A DNA stretch of 64,000 nt, from assembly GCA_000828975.1 (NCBI GenBank), contig AP014683.1, forward strand, positions 2,189,700 through 2,253,699, given 5' to 3'. The stretch is from Burkholderiales bacterium GJ-E10. Lineage in GTDB: Bacteria > Pseudomonadota > Gammaproteobacteria > Burkholderiales > Burkholderiaceae_F. The notes below the pieces were generated by a model. The model saw nothing but the letters and a program-made list of their open reading frames with translations, was not told the origin of the DNA and searched no databases. Positions 31,907 to 41,224 of this stretch are shown one piece after another. Every line of letters begins with the position of its first letter. Within the stretch, counting starts at the first letter, position 1. The position numbers were made by a program, and so were the translations under genes.

Positions 31907-31937
31907 AGGCGGGAAGGAGCTTCCCCCTTCCCGCCTT
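31907..31937. terminator. Hairpin between convergent lipoprotein and TonB-receptor genes
   Basis: A perfect 11-bp stem AAGGCGGGAAG / CTTCCCGCCTT with a 9-base loop in the 79-bp gap. The T tract is weak, so it is probably a bidirectional attenuator or terminator. Confidence 0.7.
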
Positions 31938-31976
31938 GTTCCGATCGGAGGGCCCGAGGCCCTCTGCGGAACCCGA

Positions 31977-34232
31977 TCAGAAGTCCACCGACCCGCCCAG
32001 CATGTACGAACGGCCCGGCAAGGTCATGAACATGTCCGTGCCGCTCAGCGTTGCGCCGTATACGTAGTAGATCGACTCGTTGTTCGACAGATCCGAAACC
32101 AGGAACCGGAGCTTCACGTCCTTGACGCCGGCCGTCGGATTCGGGATCGTGTAGCCCAGCGCCAGGTTGGTGATCGTGTATCCCGGAATCTGATACACGC
32201 CGCCCGGCAACGGACCATTGTTGCCGCCCTGGTAGGTCGAGCCGATGTGCTTGGCGATCACCGATCCATACCAGCCGCGCTTGTCATAGATCAGACCGGC
32301 GGTGTACATGTTGTTGGGCGCGAATTGCACCGGCGTGCCATCGGCATAGTTCTGCTTGTTGTAGCTGTAGTTGCCATAGAAGCTGAACCCGTAGCCGAGC
32401 ACGTACGTGCCTTCGAGCTCCACGCCCTTGAACACCGTATTGCCGAACTGGTTGACCTTCGTCCCCGCGCCATTCAGTTGCGCGAAGTTGTTGGCCCGGA
32501 TGTAGTAGATGTCGCCGGAAAGGGTGAACTTGTTGGTCTTCCAGGTGCTGCCCGCCTGCAGGTTGTTCGTCGTTTCCGCCCCCGGATCGGCGACGGTCAC
32601 ACCGGTACCCTGATTCTTGACGTCGTAGAACACGCTGGCATCCTTCGGCGCCAGGAAGCCGCGCGCCCACTGTGCATAGGCGCTGGCGTCGGGAGCAATG
32701 CGGTAGTTGGCGTAGATCGACGGCTGCACGCCGTCGTAGGTCTTGCTCAAGCTGCCCGGGCCGCCGGTGCTCGGCAGTACGGCGCCGCTGACGTTGCGGT
32801 TGAACGACATGTACCGCATGCCCGGGGTGATCGTCCAGGCGTCGGTCGGGTGATATTCATATTCGACGAACGGGTCGATCGTCGTCATGTCGTCGCGCAG
32901 GTTGCGCTGCACGCCGTTGGGACCGTCCGGCCCCTGCAGGTCCGGTACGCCGCCCAAGGTCCAGTTCACATCCTGGAGGAAGCGGAAATTCCACTGATAG
33001 TCGACCCAGAGGCCGCCGCGCAAGGTTCCCTTGCCGACGGTTCCCTCCGCCTTGAACACGTCACCCCAGGAGCGGTAGTCCATTGCGCCGCTCTGGCCTG
33101 CGACGTCGTTGTAGATCGGGCTGCTCGTGGGCAGTCCGTCGTACACCCCCAACGAACCTTGCGCGAGGCTCGGGTCGTTGGTGTTGTTCATCGAGTGGTA
33201 ATAGGCGTAGGTGTAGACCTTGTTGTCGATCTGCACGCCGTCGGCCTGGGTATGCAGGCCGACATATTCGAAATCCGTATGGATGTTGTCGAAGTTGTAG
33301 CCGTAGTAGCTGTCGCTCGACGGATTGGTGCTCAGGCTGTAGTGGGGCCCGTATGCCGCCATCTGGGCCAGCGTCGTGCCGAACTGCGACACGTTCTGAT
33401 GCACGGTGTCGTACATCGCCACCGCCGTGACGGTCGTATCCTGGTTGATCGGCTGGATGTACTTGATGAACGCGTTCTTGCGCCGTTGGGCGTTGTTGGT
33501 CATCGCGCCGGCCGTGTTGATGTCGGTCAGCGTGATCATGGCGCGGCCGCCGTTCTTCATCGTGCCGGTGTCGAACTCGGTACTCAGGTCGTTGGTGTTC
33601 CAGGTTCCGAACATCGCCGAGGCGTTGAGATTCGCCTTGTCCAAGGGGTCCTTGGATTGCACCGCAACCGTACCGCCGAAGGTCGCATAGCCGAGCTGGG
33701 ATGCCGTGCCCGGGCCGCGGTCGACGAGGATGTTGCCAACGGTGTCGGTGGTGAAATACGAGGTCGAGTGGTGCGTGAAGTCGTTGGAGTCCTGGAACGG
33801 GATGCCGTCGAACGTGACGTTGAACTGGCCGTCCTGGAAGCCGCGAATCGACATCTGCAGCGCTTCGGCATTGCCCGGGCCGTTCGGCGTGACTTCCGAA
33901 ACGCTGGGCGCGATGTTGATGATGTCGGTGTAGTTCTCCGCCGGCGCGACGTTGTTCTCGATATAGTGCTGGCCGATGACCGACTGGGGCTCGCCGGCAT
34001 CGAGGGTGCCCTGGGTGGGCGCCTCGTACGATGCGGTGCCGGTCTTCTCACCCTGCACGACGATGCTCTCCAACTGCTGCGTACCCTGGCCTTGCGGAGT
34101 CTGGTCCTGGGCTTGGGACGACGGAACCTGGGTGTCGTCGGCATAGGCCGGCGCCGCAAAGGCCACGGTCCCTGCCAGCGCGCAGGCCCCGATCGACGTC
34201 CAGTGCCTGCCCTTGTGCTTGCGTACTTTCAT
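31977..34232 (-). CDS. TonB-dependent outer-membrane receptor
   Basis: 751 residues. Signal peptide ending ...AAPAYA, then a TonB-box-like region before LESIVVQGEKTG, a plug domain (QSVIGQHYIENNVAP; IRGFQDGQFNVTFDGIPF) and a long beta-barrel ending in the outer-membrane signature ...GGSVDF with C-terminal Phe. Such receptors import siderophores, haem, cobalamin or sugars by TonB-ExbBD energy. The substrate is unknown; no siderophore genes are adjacent. GAGG-containing Shine-Dalgarno favours the Met at 34232 over 34280. It lies on the opposite strand between maf and rng, so it looks like an insertion into a conserved block. Confidence 0.9.
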   Translation of the reverse strand: MKVRKHKGRHWTSIGACALAGTVAFAAPAYADDTQVPSSQAQDQTPQGQGTQQLESIVVQGEKTGTASYEAPTQGTLDAGEPQSVIGQHYIENNVAPAENYTDIINIAPSVSEVTPNGPGNAEALQMSIRGFQDGQFNVTFDGIPFQDSNDFTHHSTSYFTTDTVGNILVDRGPGTASQLGYATFGGTVAVQSKDPLDKANLNASAMFGTWNTNDLSTEFDTGTMKNGGRAMITLTDINTAGAMTNNAQRRKNAFIKYIQPINQDTTVTAVAMYDTVHQNVSQFGTTLAQMAAYGPHYSLSTNPSSDSYYGYNFDNIHTDFEYVGLHTQADGVQIDNKVYTYAYYHSMNNTNDPSLAQGSLGVYDGLPTSSPIYNDVAGQSGAMDYRSWGDVFKAEGTVGKGTLRGGLWVDYQWNFRFLQDVNWTLGGVPDLQGPDGPNGVQRNLRDDMTTIDPFVEYEYHPTDAWTITPGMRYMSFNRNVSGAVLPSTGGPGSLSKTYDGVQPSIYANYRIAPDASAYAQWARGFLAPKDASVFYDVKNQGTGVTVADPGAETTNNLQAGSTWKTNKFTLSGDIYYIRANNFAQLNGAGTKVNQFGNTVFKGVELEGTYVLGYGFSFYGNYSYNKQNYADGTPVQFAPNNMYTAGLIYDKRGWYGSVIAKHIGSTYQGGNNGPLPGGVYQIPGYTITNLALGYTIPNPTAGVKDVKLRFLVSDLSNNESIYYVYGATLSGTDMFMTLPGRSYMLGGSVDF

Positions 34233-34286
34233 TTCCCTCTTCCTCGTTGTCGATGGAAACGCGGAAGGTACGAAGCGCACGTTTCA

Positions 34287-34321
34287 GGAACATTACGGTT
34301 CCCCAAGAAATATTGCATTTC
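34287..34321. promoter_or_regulatory. Two inverted repeats in the TonB-receptor / rng divergent promoter region
   Basis: GGAAC-ATTACG-GTTCC (34287-34302) and GAAAT-ATTGC-ATTTC (34307-34321) lie in the 113-bp gap between the divergent genes. They could be operators of the receptor. Neither matches a Fur box well. Confidence 0.35.
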
Positions 34322-34345
34322 CCTTACGTGTGGTAACTTGGCAAC

Positions 34346-35806
34346 ATGTCCAGCGAAGACATCCTCGTCAACATCACGCCGCAAGAAACCCGTGTAGCGG
34401 TGCTCCTTGCCGGTGCCGTGCAGGAACTGCACATCGAGCGGACCGCCAACTGCGGCATCGTCGGCAACGTCTATGTCGGAAAGGTTGCCCGGGTGCTTCC
34501 GGGCATGCAGTCGGCATTCGTCGACATCGGCCTGGAACGCGCCGCGTTCCTGCACATCGCCGACATCTGGGAAACCCGGCAGTACACAAACGAGCGCCCG
34601 CCGATCGAGCGGATCGTCCACGAAGGCGACCGGCTCCTCGTCCAGGTGATCAAGGATCCGATCGGAACCAAGGGCGCGCGGCTCTCCACCCAGATCAGCC
34701 TGGCCGGGCGCAACCTCGTCTATCTGCCGCAGGACCCGCACATCGGCGTGTCGCAGCGCATCGAGGACGAAGCCGAACGGGCGCAATTGCGCGAGCGTCT
34801 GGCGCGCCTCATCCCGATCGAGGAGACGGGCGGGTTCATCATCCGCACGAGCGCAGAGGACGCCAGCGAAGACGACCTGCGAACCGACATCGAGTACCTG
34901 CGCAAGCGCTGGGGACAGATCCACGCCGACAGCGGGACGGTCGCACCGCCGGCGCTGCTGTACCGGGAGCTTTCGCTCGCGCAGCGCGTGTTGCGCGACC
35001 TCGTCTGGGAGCAGACGACGAGCGTCCAGATCGACTCCCGCGAGAATTACGTCGCGCTGCGGACGTTTGCCGAGCAGTTCGTCCCGGGCGTCGCGTGCCG
35101 GCTCTTCCATTACACCGGGGAGCGACCGCTCTTCGACCTGCATTCGATCGACGAGGAGATCGAAAAGGCGCTGGCGCGGCGTGTCGACCTCAAAAGCGGC
35201 GGCTATCTGGTGATCGACCAGACCGAGGCGATGACGACGATCGACGTCAACACCGGCGGGTTCGTCGGCACCCGCAACTTCGACGACACGATCTTCAAGA
35301 CCAATCTCGAAGCGGCGCACGCGATCGCCCGCCAGCTGCGGCTACGCAACCTCGGCGGCATCATCGTGGTGGATTTCATCGACATGTCCTCGGCGGAGCA
35401 TCGCGACGCCGTGCTCTCCGAATTCCGGCGCGCCCTGGGTCGCGACCGCACGCGCATGACGGTGAGCGAGTTCACCGAACTGGGACTCGTCGAGATGACG
35501 CGCAAGCGCACGCGCGAATCGCTCGCCCACGTGCTGTGCGAGCCCTGTCCGGTCTGCGGCGGGCGGGGCGAGTTGAAGACCGCGCGCACGGTCTGCTACG
35601 ACATCCTGCGGGAGATCCTGCGCGAGGCGCGCCAGTTCGGCGATGCCAAGGAGTTCCGGATCCTCGCTTCCCAGAAGGTGATCGACCTGTTCCTCGAGGA
35701 GGAGTCGCAGTCGCTGGCGATGCTGTCGGATTTCATCGGCAAGCCGATTTCGATGCAAGTCGAGACGATGTACCACCAGGAGCAGTACGACGTGGTGCTG
35801 ATCTGA
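34346..35806 (+). CDS. rng: Ribonuclease G
   Basis: 486 residues. Endoribonuclease that matures the 5' end of 16S rRNA and degrades mRNA. An S1-like domain (NVYVGKVARVLPGMQSAFVDIGL, ~38-120), an RNase H-like middle, the catalytic IDVNTGGFVG and the zinc-link cysteines CEPCPVCGGRG are present. It lacks the long RNase E C-terminal scaffold, so it is RNase G. A TAACTT hexamer (34334-34339) ends 6 bp before the ATG with no Shine-Dalgarno, so its mRNA may be leaderless. Confidence 0.96.
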   Translation: MSSEDILVNITPQETRVAVLLAGAVQELHIERTANCGIVGNVYVGKVARVLPGMQSAFVDIGLERAAFLHIADIWETRQYTNERPPIERIVHEGDRLLVQVIKDPIGTKGARLSTQISLAGRNLVYLPQDPHIGVSQRIEDEAERAQLRERLARLIPIEETGGFIIRTSAEDASEDDLRTDIEYLRKRWGQIHADSGTVAPPALLYRELSLAQRVLRDLVWEQTTSVQIDSRENYVALRTFAEQFVPGVACRLFHYTGERPLFDLHSIDEEIEKALARRVDLKSGGYLVIDQTEAMTTIDVNTGGFVGTRNFDDTIFKTNLEAAHAIARQLRLRNLGGIIVVDFIDMSSAEHRDAVLSEFRRALGRDRTRMTVSEFTELGLVEMTRKRTRESLAHVLCEPCPVCGGRGELKTARTVCYDILREILREARQFGDAKEFRILASQKVIDLFLEEESQSLAMLSDFIGKPISMQVETMYHQEQYDVVLI

Positions 35807-35913
35807 CCGCCTGCTTGCCATGCCGCGACGTTTGCCGCGAGATCCGGCGCGCACGGACGACATGCCCCAACACGCGCGAAGCACTCTTGCTCCAAACAGA
35901 ATGAAGCACTCCA

Positions 35914-36867
35914 CTAGCGTGCGGAAATCCTCGTATCCAGCTCCTCGCTCACCGCTGCCGCGACCTCCTCGTACCCCGGCCAACCCGTCGAGCCGCCCAC
36001 CAATCGCACCCGCGCCCCGATCGGCCGGGTCTTGGCCGGATCGGTGACGCCGAACACGCCGACGAGGCGGGCGCCGACCGCCCCCGCCAGGTGTCCCGGA
36101 CCGCTGTCGTTGGCCACGACCAGACGGCTCCCCGCCAGCAGCGCGGCAAAGGCGCCGAGATCCAGCGGTTCGACGAACACCGCATCCGGGCAAGCGGCGC
36201 GTGCACCCGCCTCTTCGCCCGGCCCCGGACACACCACGGGCGTCTCGCCGGCGGCGCGCAATGCGCCGGCCAACCGTCCGAAACCGTCCCATGCCTTGAC
36301 CTTCCCGTGATGCTGCCCCCGCACCGTCGGGCACAGCACGACATAGGCATCCGCCACCCCCGCGCGATCGAGGGCCGCGCACGCGCGGGCCGACGCCGCA
36401 TCGGGAACGCGCAACACCGGCGCCGCCGTCTCCGGCACGTCGCCGGACAAGCCCAGCCGCGTCCGGGCGAGGTGCAGGTAATACGCACTGGTATGCATGT
36501 CGCCATGCCACTGCGCCGGCACCGCCACCGGCGCGGCCAGCAGCCAGCCCCGCCCGTCGGTGCGGTACCCCGCCGCGCGCATGCCCGCGCGGCGGAACTC
36601 CCAGGCCGAGGAAAACGAATTCGGGAACAGCAGCGCCTCCCCCCGTCCGGTCTCGGCAAAGCGCCAGGCCCGCAAGGCCGCAATCCGCGCCCCGCGCTGC
36701 GCCGCCCAGGGCAGCACCGGCCAGGCGTAGCCGGCAAACAACTCGGCAGTCCAGGGCCGCCCGAAAAGGGTCAAGGATGCGCCGTGCTCCGCCAGGAGAT
36801 CGAGCGCCGGCAGCGTCATGCAGGCGTCACCGAGGTGGTTCGGCAGGCGAACGAGTAGAGAACGCAA
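35914..36867 (-). CDS. GT9 glycosyltransferase, ADP-heptose:LPS heptosyltransferase-like
   Basis: 317 residues from a TTG start. N-terminal LLVRLPNHLGDACMTLPAL (the GT9 opening that contacts acceptor and sugar), then NDSGPGHLAGAVGARLVGVFG, the nucleotide-sugar site near the C-terminus. Probably adds heptose to the LPS inner core. There is no ATG in frame nearby; GGGAGG lies 8-9 bases before TTG at 36867, which also begins the conserved LRSLLVRLP strand. It is transcribed away from the msbA gene. Confidence 0.78.
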   Translation of the reverse strand: MRSLLVRLPNHLGDACMTLPALDLLAEHGASLTLFGRPWTAELFAGYAWPVLPWAAQRGARIAALRAWRFAETGRGEALLFPNSFSSAWEFRRAGMRAAGYRTDGRGWLLAAPVAVPAQWHGDMHTSAYYLHLARTRLGLSGDVPETAAPVLRVPDAASARACAALDRAGVADAYVVLCPTVRGQHHGKVKAWDGFGRLAGALRAAGETPVVCPGPGEEAGARAACPDAVFVEPLDLGAFAALLAGSRLVVANDSGPGHLAGAVGARLVGVFGVTDPAKTRPIGARVRLVGGSTGWPGYEEVAAAVSEELDTRISAR

Positions 36868-36965
36868 TGCGTCATTCCTCCCAATTCCGATGGTGGAAGC
36901 CCGGCAACCGCGGCACCGGTTTCCCTCGCATGCCGCCGATCCGCGCAATCTGCCAGAATACCGCC

Positions 36966-37070
36966 ATGTCCGCCCCGCCATTCGACCCGAACGCGCTGGG
37001 AGCGCGGGTCGACGTCGCGCGGGCCGAGGCCCCGCGGGTTGCGGCCCGGAGCAGCGGTTCAACGCACTGA
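36966..37070 (+). CDS. Possible 34-codon leader frame upstream of msbA
   Basis: ATG at 36966 opens a short frame (MSAPPFDPNALGARV...) ending 19 bp before the msbA start. A CAGAAT hexamer ends 6 bp before the ATG, which suggests a leaderless transcript start. No known domain. It could be a leader peptide, a remnant of a lost gene, or chance. Confidence 0.25.
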   Translation: MSAPPFDPNALGARVDVARAEAPRVAARSSGSTH

Positions 37071-37089
37071 ACGGAACGTCCATTCCCTG

Positions 37090-38892
37090 ATGCCCCCTGC
37101 AACCGCCGTACCGCGCTCCGGCCCCTTCCCCCGTCTCGCCGACCCGAACCTGCGCCGTATGGTCGCCCTGGTGTGGGCGCACCGCCCCATCCTCGGGCTG
37201 GCAACCGTCACGATGGCCATCGACGCATCCTGCCAGGGGCTGATCGCCAAACTCACCGCGATGCTGCTCGGGCACGGCATCATCCGCAACGATCCGCGGT
37301 TTGGCTACTGGATGCCCCTCGCCTTCATCGGCGTGTTCGTCGTGCGCGGCGTGGCGAACTTCTCGAGTTCCTACCTCGTGAACGTGGCGTCCCAGAACGT
37401 CCTGGTCGGTCTACGCGGCGAAATGTTCCAGCGCCTGCTCCACTGGCCGCAGGCCACCATCGAGAACACGCCGTCCGGAATCGTCATCTCCAAGTTCCTC
37501 AACGAAGCGAGCAATGCCCTCTCGCTCACCGCCGAGGTGCTGCTCACCGCCGTGCGCGAGTCGTTCACGACCATCGCGCTGCTGGGGCTGCTGCTCTTCG
37601 ATAACTGGCGGCTCACGCTCCTCACCGTGGTCGTCGGCCCGACCATCGCCACGGTGCTGCGCTCGATCGGCAAACGGCTGCATCGGCTGAACCGCGAAAG
37701 CCAGGCCATGCTGGGCGAAATGACGCGCGCCGTGCAGGAGGCGCACGACGCCGGGCGCATCGTCAAGGTCTACGGCGGCCAGGCCTATGAAACGCACCGG
37801 TTCGAGGCCATCAACCAACGGCTGCGCCGGTTCGCGATCAAGATGCAGATCGCGGTCGGCGCATCGACTCCCGCAACCCAGATCGTCGCCGCGACCGGCA
37901 TTGCCATCGTCATCACCATCGCGATGTGGCAGGCCCGCCACGGGCAACTCACCGGCAACCAGTTCATCGAGTTTCTGACGGCCGCGCTGATGGTGCTACA
38001 GCCGCTGCGACGCCTGTCGTCGATCAACAGCGCCACCGCGCGCATGGCGGCCGCGGCGGAAAGCGTGTTCGGGATGATCGATTCGGCCCAGGAAACGGAA
38101 ACCGGCACGCGCGAACTGGCGCGCGCCGCCGGTGCGATCACGTTCCGCGACGTCTCCTTCGAATATCCCGGTGCCGCGGCGGCGGCGCTGCACCACGTCA
38201 ATCTCTCCGTCCGCGCCGGCGAGACGATCGCGCTGGTCGGCCACTCCGGCGCCGGCAAGACGACGCTCCTCAACCTGCTGCCGCGCTTCCTGCGTCCCAC
38301 CGAGGGAGATATCCTGCTCGACGGCATCCCGATCGTAGACCTGACGCTCGAGAGCCTGCGCCGCCAGATCGCCCTGGTTTCCCAGGACGTGGTGCTCTTC
38401 GACGATACGATCCGCGCCAACATCGCCTACGGCGCCGGCATCCCCGAAGGCGAGATCGATCTGGAACGGATCCGCGCCGCCGCGGAAGCGGCCTATCTGC
38501 TGCCGCTGATCGAATCCCTGCCCAATGGATTCGAAACCCGCATCGGCGAAAACGCCGTCAAGCTCTCGGGCGGGCAGCGCCAGCGTCTCTCGATCGCGCG
38601 TGCCCTGCTCAAGGATGCGCCCATCCTGCTGCTCGACGAGGCGACCTCCGCGCTGGACTCGGAATCCGAGCGAACGATCCAGATGTCGCTCGAACGCCTG
38701 ATGCGCGGCCGCACGACCTTCGTCGTCGCCCACCGGCTGTCGACCATCGAACATGCCGACCGTATCGTAGCGATGGAACACGGCCGGATCGCCGAAGTCG
38801 GCACGCATGCGGAGCTGCTGGCCCATAACGGGCTCTACGCCAATCTGCACCGGATCCAGTTCTCCGCTGCCCGGGCGCCCGAGGCGGCATGA
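37090..38892 (+). CDS. msbA: MsbA-type lipid A export ABC transporter
   Basis: 600 residues. A six-helix exporter domain (~25-320) is fused to an ABC ATPase: Walker A GHSGAGKT (384-391), signature LSGGQRQRL, Walker B ILLLDEATSALD, H-loop AHRLS. Flips lipid A-core (or another lipid-linked glycan) across the inner membrane. A longer frame starts upstream, but Met37090 begins the sequence typical of MsbA. Followed after 141 bp by the WecA gene, matching its role in LPS export. Confidence 0.93.
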   Translation: MPPATAVPRSGPFPRLADPNLRRMVALVWAHRPILGLATVTMAIDASCQGLIAKLTAMLLGHGIIRNDPRFGYWMPLAFIGVFVVRGVANFSSSYLVNVASQNVLVGLRGEMFQRLLHWPQATIENTPSGIVISKFLNEASNALSLTAEVLLTAVRESFTTIALLGLLLFDNWRLTLLTVVVGPTIATVLRSIGKRLHRLNRESQAMLGEMTRAVQEAHDAGRIVKVYGGQAYETHRFEAINQRLRRFAIKMQIAVGASTPATQIVAATGIAIVITIAMWQARHGQLTGNQFIEFLTAALMVLQPLRRLSSINSATARMAAAAESVFGMIDSAQETETGTRELARAAGAITFRDVSFEYPGAAAAALHHVNLSVRAGETIALVGHSGAGKTTLLNLLPRFLRPTEGDILLDGIPIVDLTLESLRRQIALVSQDVVLFDDTIRANIAYGAGIPEGEIDLERIRAAAEAAYLLPLIESLPNGFETRIGENAVKLSGGQRQRLSIARALLKDAPILLLDEATSALDSESERTIQMSLERLMRGRTTFVVAHRLSTIEHADRIVAMEHGRIAEVGTHAELLAHNGLYANLHRIQFSAARAPEAA

Positions 38893-38997
38893 CCCGCGTC
38901 GGCGCGAGATGGCGGAATCGGGCCGCCGTTTCGCACCGATTTTCTGATGCAGCGCTAATCGTCGCAGCACCGCCCGCGCTGCGGATTGCCTAAACTA

Positions 38998-39013
38998 CCG
39001 TACTTTCGTACGG
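38998..39013. repeat. Short hairpin before the wecA start
   Basis: CCGTAC-TTTC-GTACGG, in the 141-bp msbA-wecA gap, 20 bp before the wecA ATG. TAAACT (38991-38996) just upstream resembles a -10, so the hairpin could sit in the 5' leader. Confidence 0.35.
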
Positions 39014-39033
39014 GTTCAACGACACGCTCCGCA

Positions 39034-40113
39034 ATGACGTTCCTCATCGAAGCGCTTCTCTCCTGCCTGCTGACCGCCGGGCTGATCGTCTGGCTGCGTC
39101 GGCCCGCACTCCGCTTCGGACTGGTCGATCACGACGGGGGGCGCAAGCGGCATGGGGGGGCGGTACCGCGGATCGGCGGGCTGTCCCTGACCCTCGGATT
39201 CTCGGTGGTGCTGCTGTTCTCCGCCTCCGTCCTGTCCCATTACGCGATTGCGCTCGTCGCCGTCGCCGCGCTTGCCGCAGTCGGACTCCTCGACGACATG
39301 GGGGAGGTGTCCGCGCGGACGAAACTCGCCGTGCAGGCGCTCGCCGCCCTGCTGATGACCTCCTGGGCCAACCTGTTCCTGACCAATCTCGGAAACCTGT
39401 TCGGGCACGGCCCGGTCGAACTGCGCAACTGGGGCATTCCGCTCACCCTCTTCGCCACGGTGGCGGTGATCAACGGCCTCAACATGCTCGACGGGCTCGA
39501 CGGCCTGGCAGGCGGAGTCGCGTTTTCCAATCTCGGCTTCTTTGCATGCCTCGCCGCATTCCTCGGCGATCTCGACGCCGTCAAGCTGCTCACGGTGCTG
39601 CTCGGCGCCATCGCCGGCTTCCTGGTGTTCAACCTGCCGCATCCGTGGCGCAGCGCCCAGCGCCGAACCTTTCTCGGCGACACCGGTAGCCTGGTTCTCG
39701 GTTTCTTCGTCGCCTGGTTCTCCGTGGCCCTGACGCAGCGGCCTGCGGCCCACGTTCCGCCCATCGTCATGCCCTGGGTTCTTGGCGTCATCCTGCTGGA
39801 CACGTTCACCGTCACGATCCGCCGCGCGCTGCGCCGGCGCGACCCGACCGTGCCCGACCGCGGGCACATCCACCACCTACTGCTGCGGCGCGGATTCACC
39901 GAACGGCAAACGCTGGCGATCCTGCTGGGCGGCAATGCGCTGCTGGGCCTGACCGGCATCTTGCTCTGGCGCTCCGGAGTCCCGGACCGGGTCAGTTTCC
40001 TGCTGTTTCTCGGCGTCATCGCCGCGTACGTGGCGGCGTTTCTGTTTCCCAACCGGCTGTTCCGCCGGCGCGGCCGGGCCATGGGAGGCGCCGGAAGCCC
40101 CCATTCCCGGTAG
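39034..40113 (+). CDS. wecA: WecA-type undecaprenyl-phosphate sugar-1-phosphate transferase
   Basis: 359 residues, about eleven membrane helices. Transfers GlcNAc-1-phosphate (or a similar sugar phosphate) to undecaprenyl phosphate to start a lipid-linked glycan such as O-antigen. KRHGGAVPRIGG, the LLDDMGE aspartates, NGLNMLDGLDGLAGG, FLGDTGSLVLG and the HIHH motif are all conserved. The frame extends 16 codons upstream; Met39034 fits the first helix. Confidence 0.85.
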   Translation: MTFLIEALLSCLLTAGLIVWLRRPALRFGLVDHDGGRKRHGGAVPRIGGLSLTLGFSVVLLFSASVLSHYAIALVAVAALAAVGLLDDMGEVSARTKLAVQALAALLMTSWANLFLTNLGNLFGHGPVELRNWGIPLTLFATVAVINGLNMLDGLDGLAGGVAFSNLGFFACLAAFLGDLDAVKLLTVLLGAIAGFLVFNLPHPWRSAQRRTFLGDTGSLVLGFFVAWFSVALTQRPAAHVPPIVMPWVLGVILLDTFTVTIRRALRRRDPTVPDRGHIHHLLLRRGFTERQTLAILLGGNALLGLTGILLWRSGVPDRVSFLLFLGVIAAYVAAFLFPNRLFRRRGRAMGGAGSPHSR

Positions 40114-40222
40114 CGCGCGGAGGCGGAACGTCCCCCCCGGGATTTCCCGACATTCCGCGCTTCCGAGCGATCTGCCAAAATCCCACCGCGCGGGCAGCCA
40201 GCCGGCGGACTCGACCTCCCCC

Positions 40223-41215
40223 ATGTTCAGCATCCTCATCCCCACCTGGAACAATCTGCCGTTCCTGCAACTGTGCGTCGAAAGCATCCGCCGGCACTCG
40301 GCGTTCGATCACGAGATCCTCATCCACGTCAACGACGGTTCGGACGGCACGCTGGAGTGGGTGCGCAGCCAAGGACTGCGCCATACCCGCAGCACCGGGA
40401 ACGTCGGCATCTGCTTCGCGCTCAACCAGTTGAGCCGTCTGGCCACCCGCGACTGGCTGCTCTATCTCAACGACGACATGGTCTGCACGCCGGGCTGGGA
40501 CACCGCCCTGCTGGCCGCGACATCGCGGCTCGCGACCCCGCTCTGCTTTCTTTCCGCACTCGTCATCGAGCCCAACGAAGGCACGAACGCCAACGTCCTG
40601 TGCCGCGATTTTGGAACGGGACCGGAATCCTTCGACGAGGCGGGATTACTGGCCTACGCCGCCTCCCTGCGCGAAGCCGACCGCAGCGGCGTCGCCAGCC
40701 AGCCGACGCTCGTGCGGCGGGAACTCTGGCACCTGGTGGGCGGATACAGCATCGAGTTCGGCCCCGGCATGAGCAGCGATGACGACTTCCTGATGAAACT
40801 CTGGATCGCCGGGTGCCGCGATTTCCACATCGTCGGCGGCAGCCTCCTCTACCACTTTGCCTGCCGCAGCACCGGCCGCGTGCGCCGCAACCGGGGAAAC
40901 CGCGAATTCCTGATGAAATGGGGCATCACCTGGCGGGAGTTCCAGCGGGACTATCTGCGGCGGTCCGCCACCGTCCCGTCCGACGCGCTACCGGCCGTGC
41001 CCGTGCCCAGCGCGCAAGGCCGGATGAAGCGGATGTTCCATGGTGCAAAGGGATTCCCGCTCGAAGATCTCCGCGCCTGGGACGAAAACCCCAGCCGGCA
41101 CCTGGTTCTGGAATCGCCAAACGCCCGGGAAGGCCGGACACCGGCGAATCCGGCTTCCGGGGTGATCGACCATTCGTGTCCCCCGCTCCCGCAGGGAAGC
41201 GCGGGGCAGGGGTGA
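40223..41215 (+). CDS. GT2 glycosyltransferase (paralogue 1)
   Basis: 330 residues. A GT-A domain: FSILIPTWNN at the N-terminus, VNDGSDGTLEW, LNDDMVCTPGWD with the metal-binding acidic pair and a C-terminal YHFACRSTGRVRRN. Adds a sugar to a polysaccharide or core. Clearly paralogous to the gene at 43251: MFSILIPTWNN, NDDMVC and HFACRSTGR recur at the same places. The last ~35 residues are low-complexity and absent from the paralogue. A CAAAAT hexamer at 40176 may be a promoter. Confidence 0.85.
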   Translation: MFSILIPTWNNLPFLQLCVESIRRHSAFDHEILIHVNDGSDGTLEWVRSQGLRHTRSTGNVGICFALNQLSRLATRDWLLYLNDDMVCTPGWDTALLAATSRLATPLCFLSALVIEPNEGTNANVLCRDFGTGPESFDEAGLLAYAASLREADRSGVASQPTLVRRELWHLVGGYSIEFGPGMSSDDDFLMKLWIAGCRDFHIVGGSLLYHFACRSTGRVRRNRGNREFLMKWGITWREFQRDYLRRSATVPSDALPAVPVPSAQGRMKRMFHGAKGFPLEDLRAWDENPSRHLVLESPNAREGRTPANPASGVIDHSCPPLPQGSAGQG

Positions 41216-41224
41216 AGGCGCGGC

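Noticed and set aside
31791-34397. A ~870-codon plus-strand frame opposite the TonB receptor gene
   Set aside because: The minus-strand protein has a clear receptor architecture with C-terminal Phe; the antisense frame has no domain.
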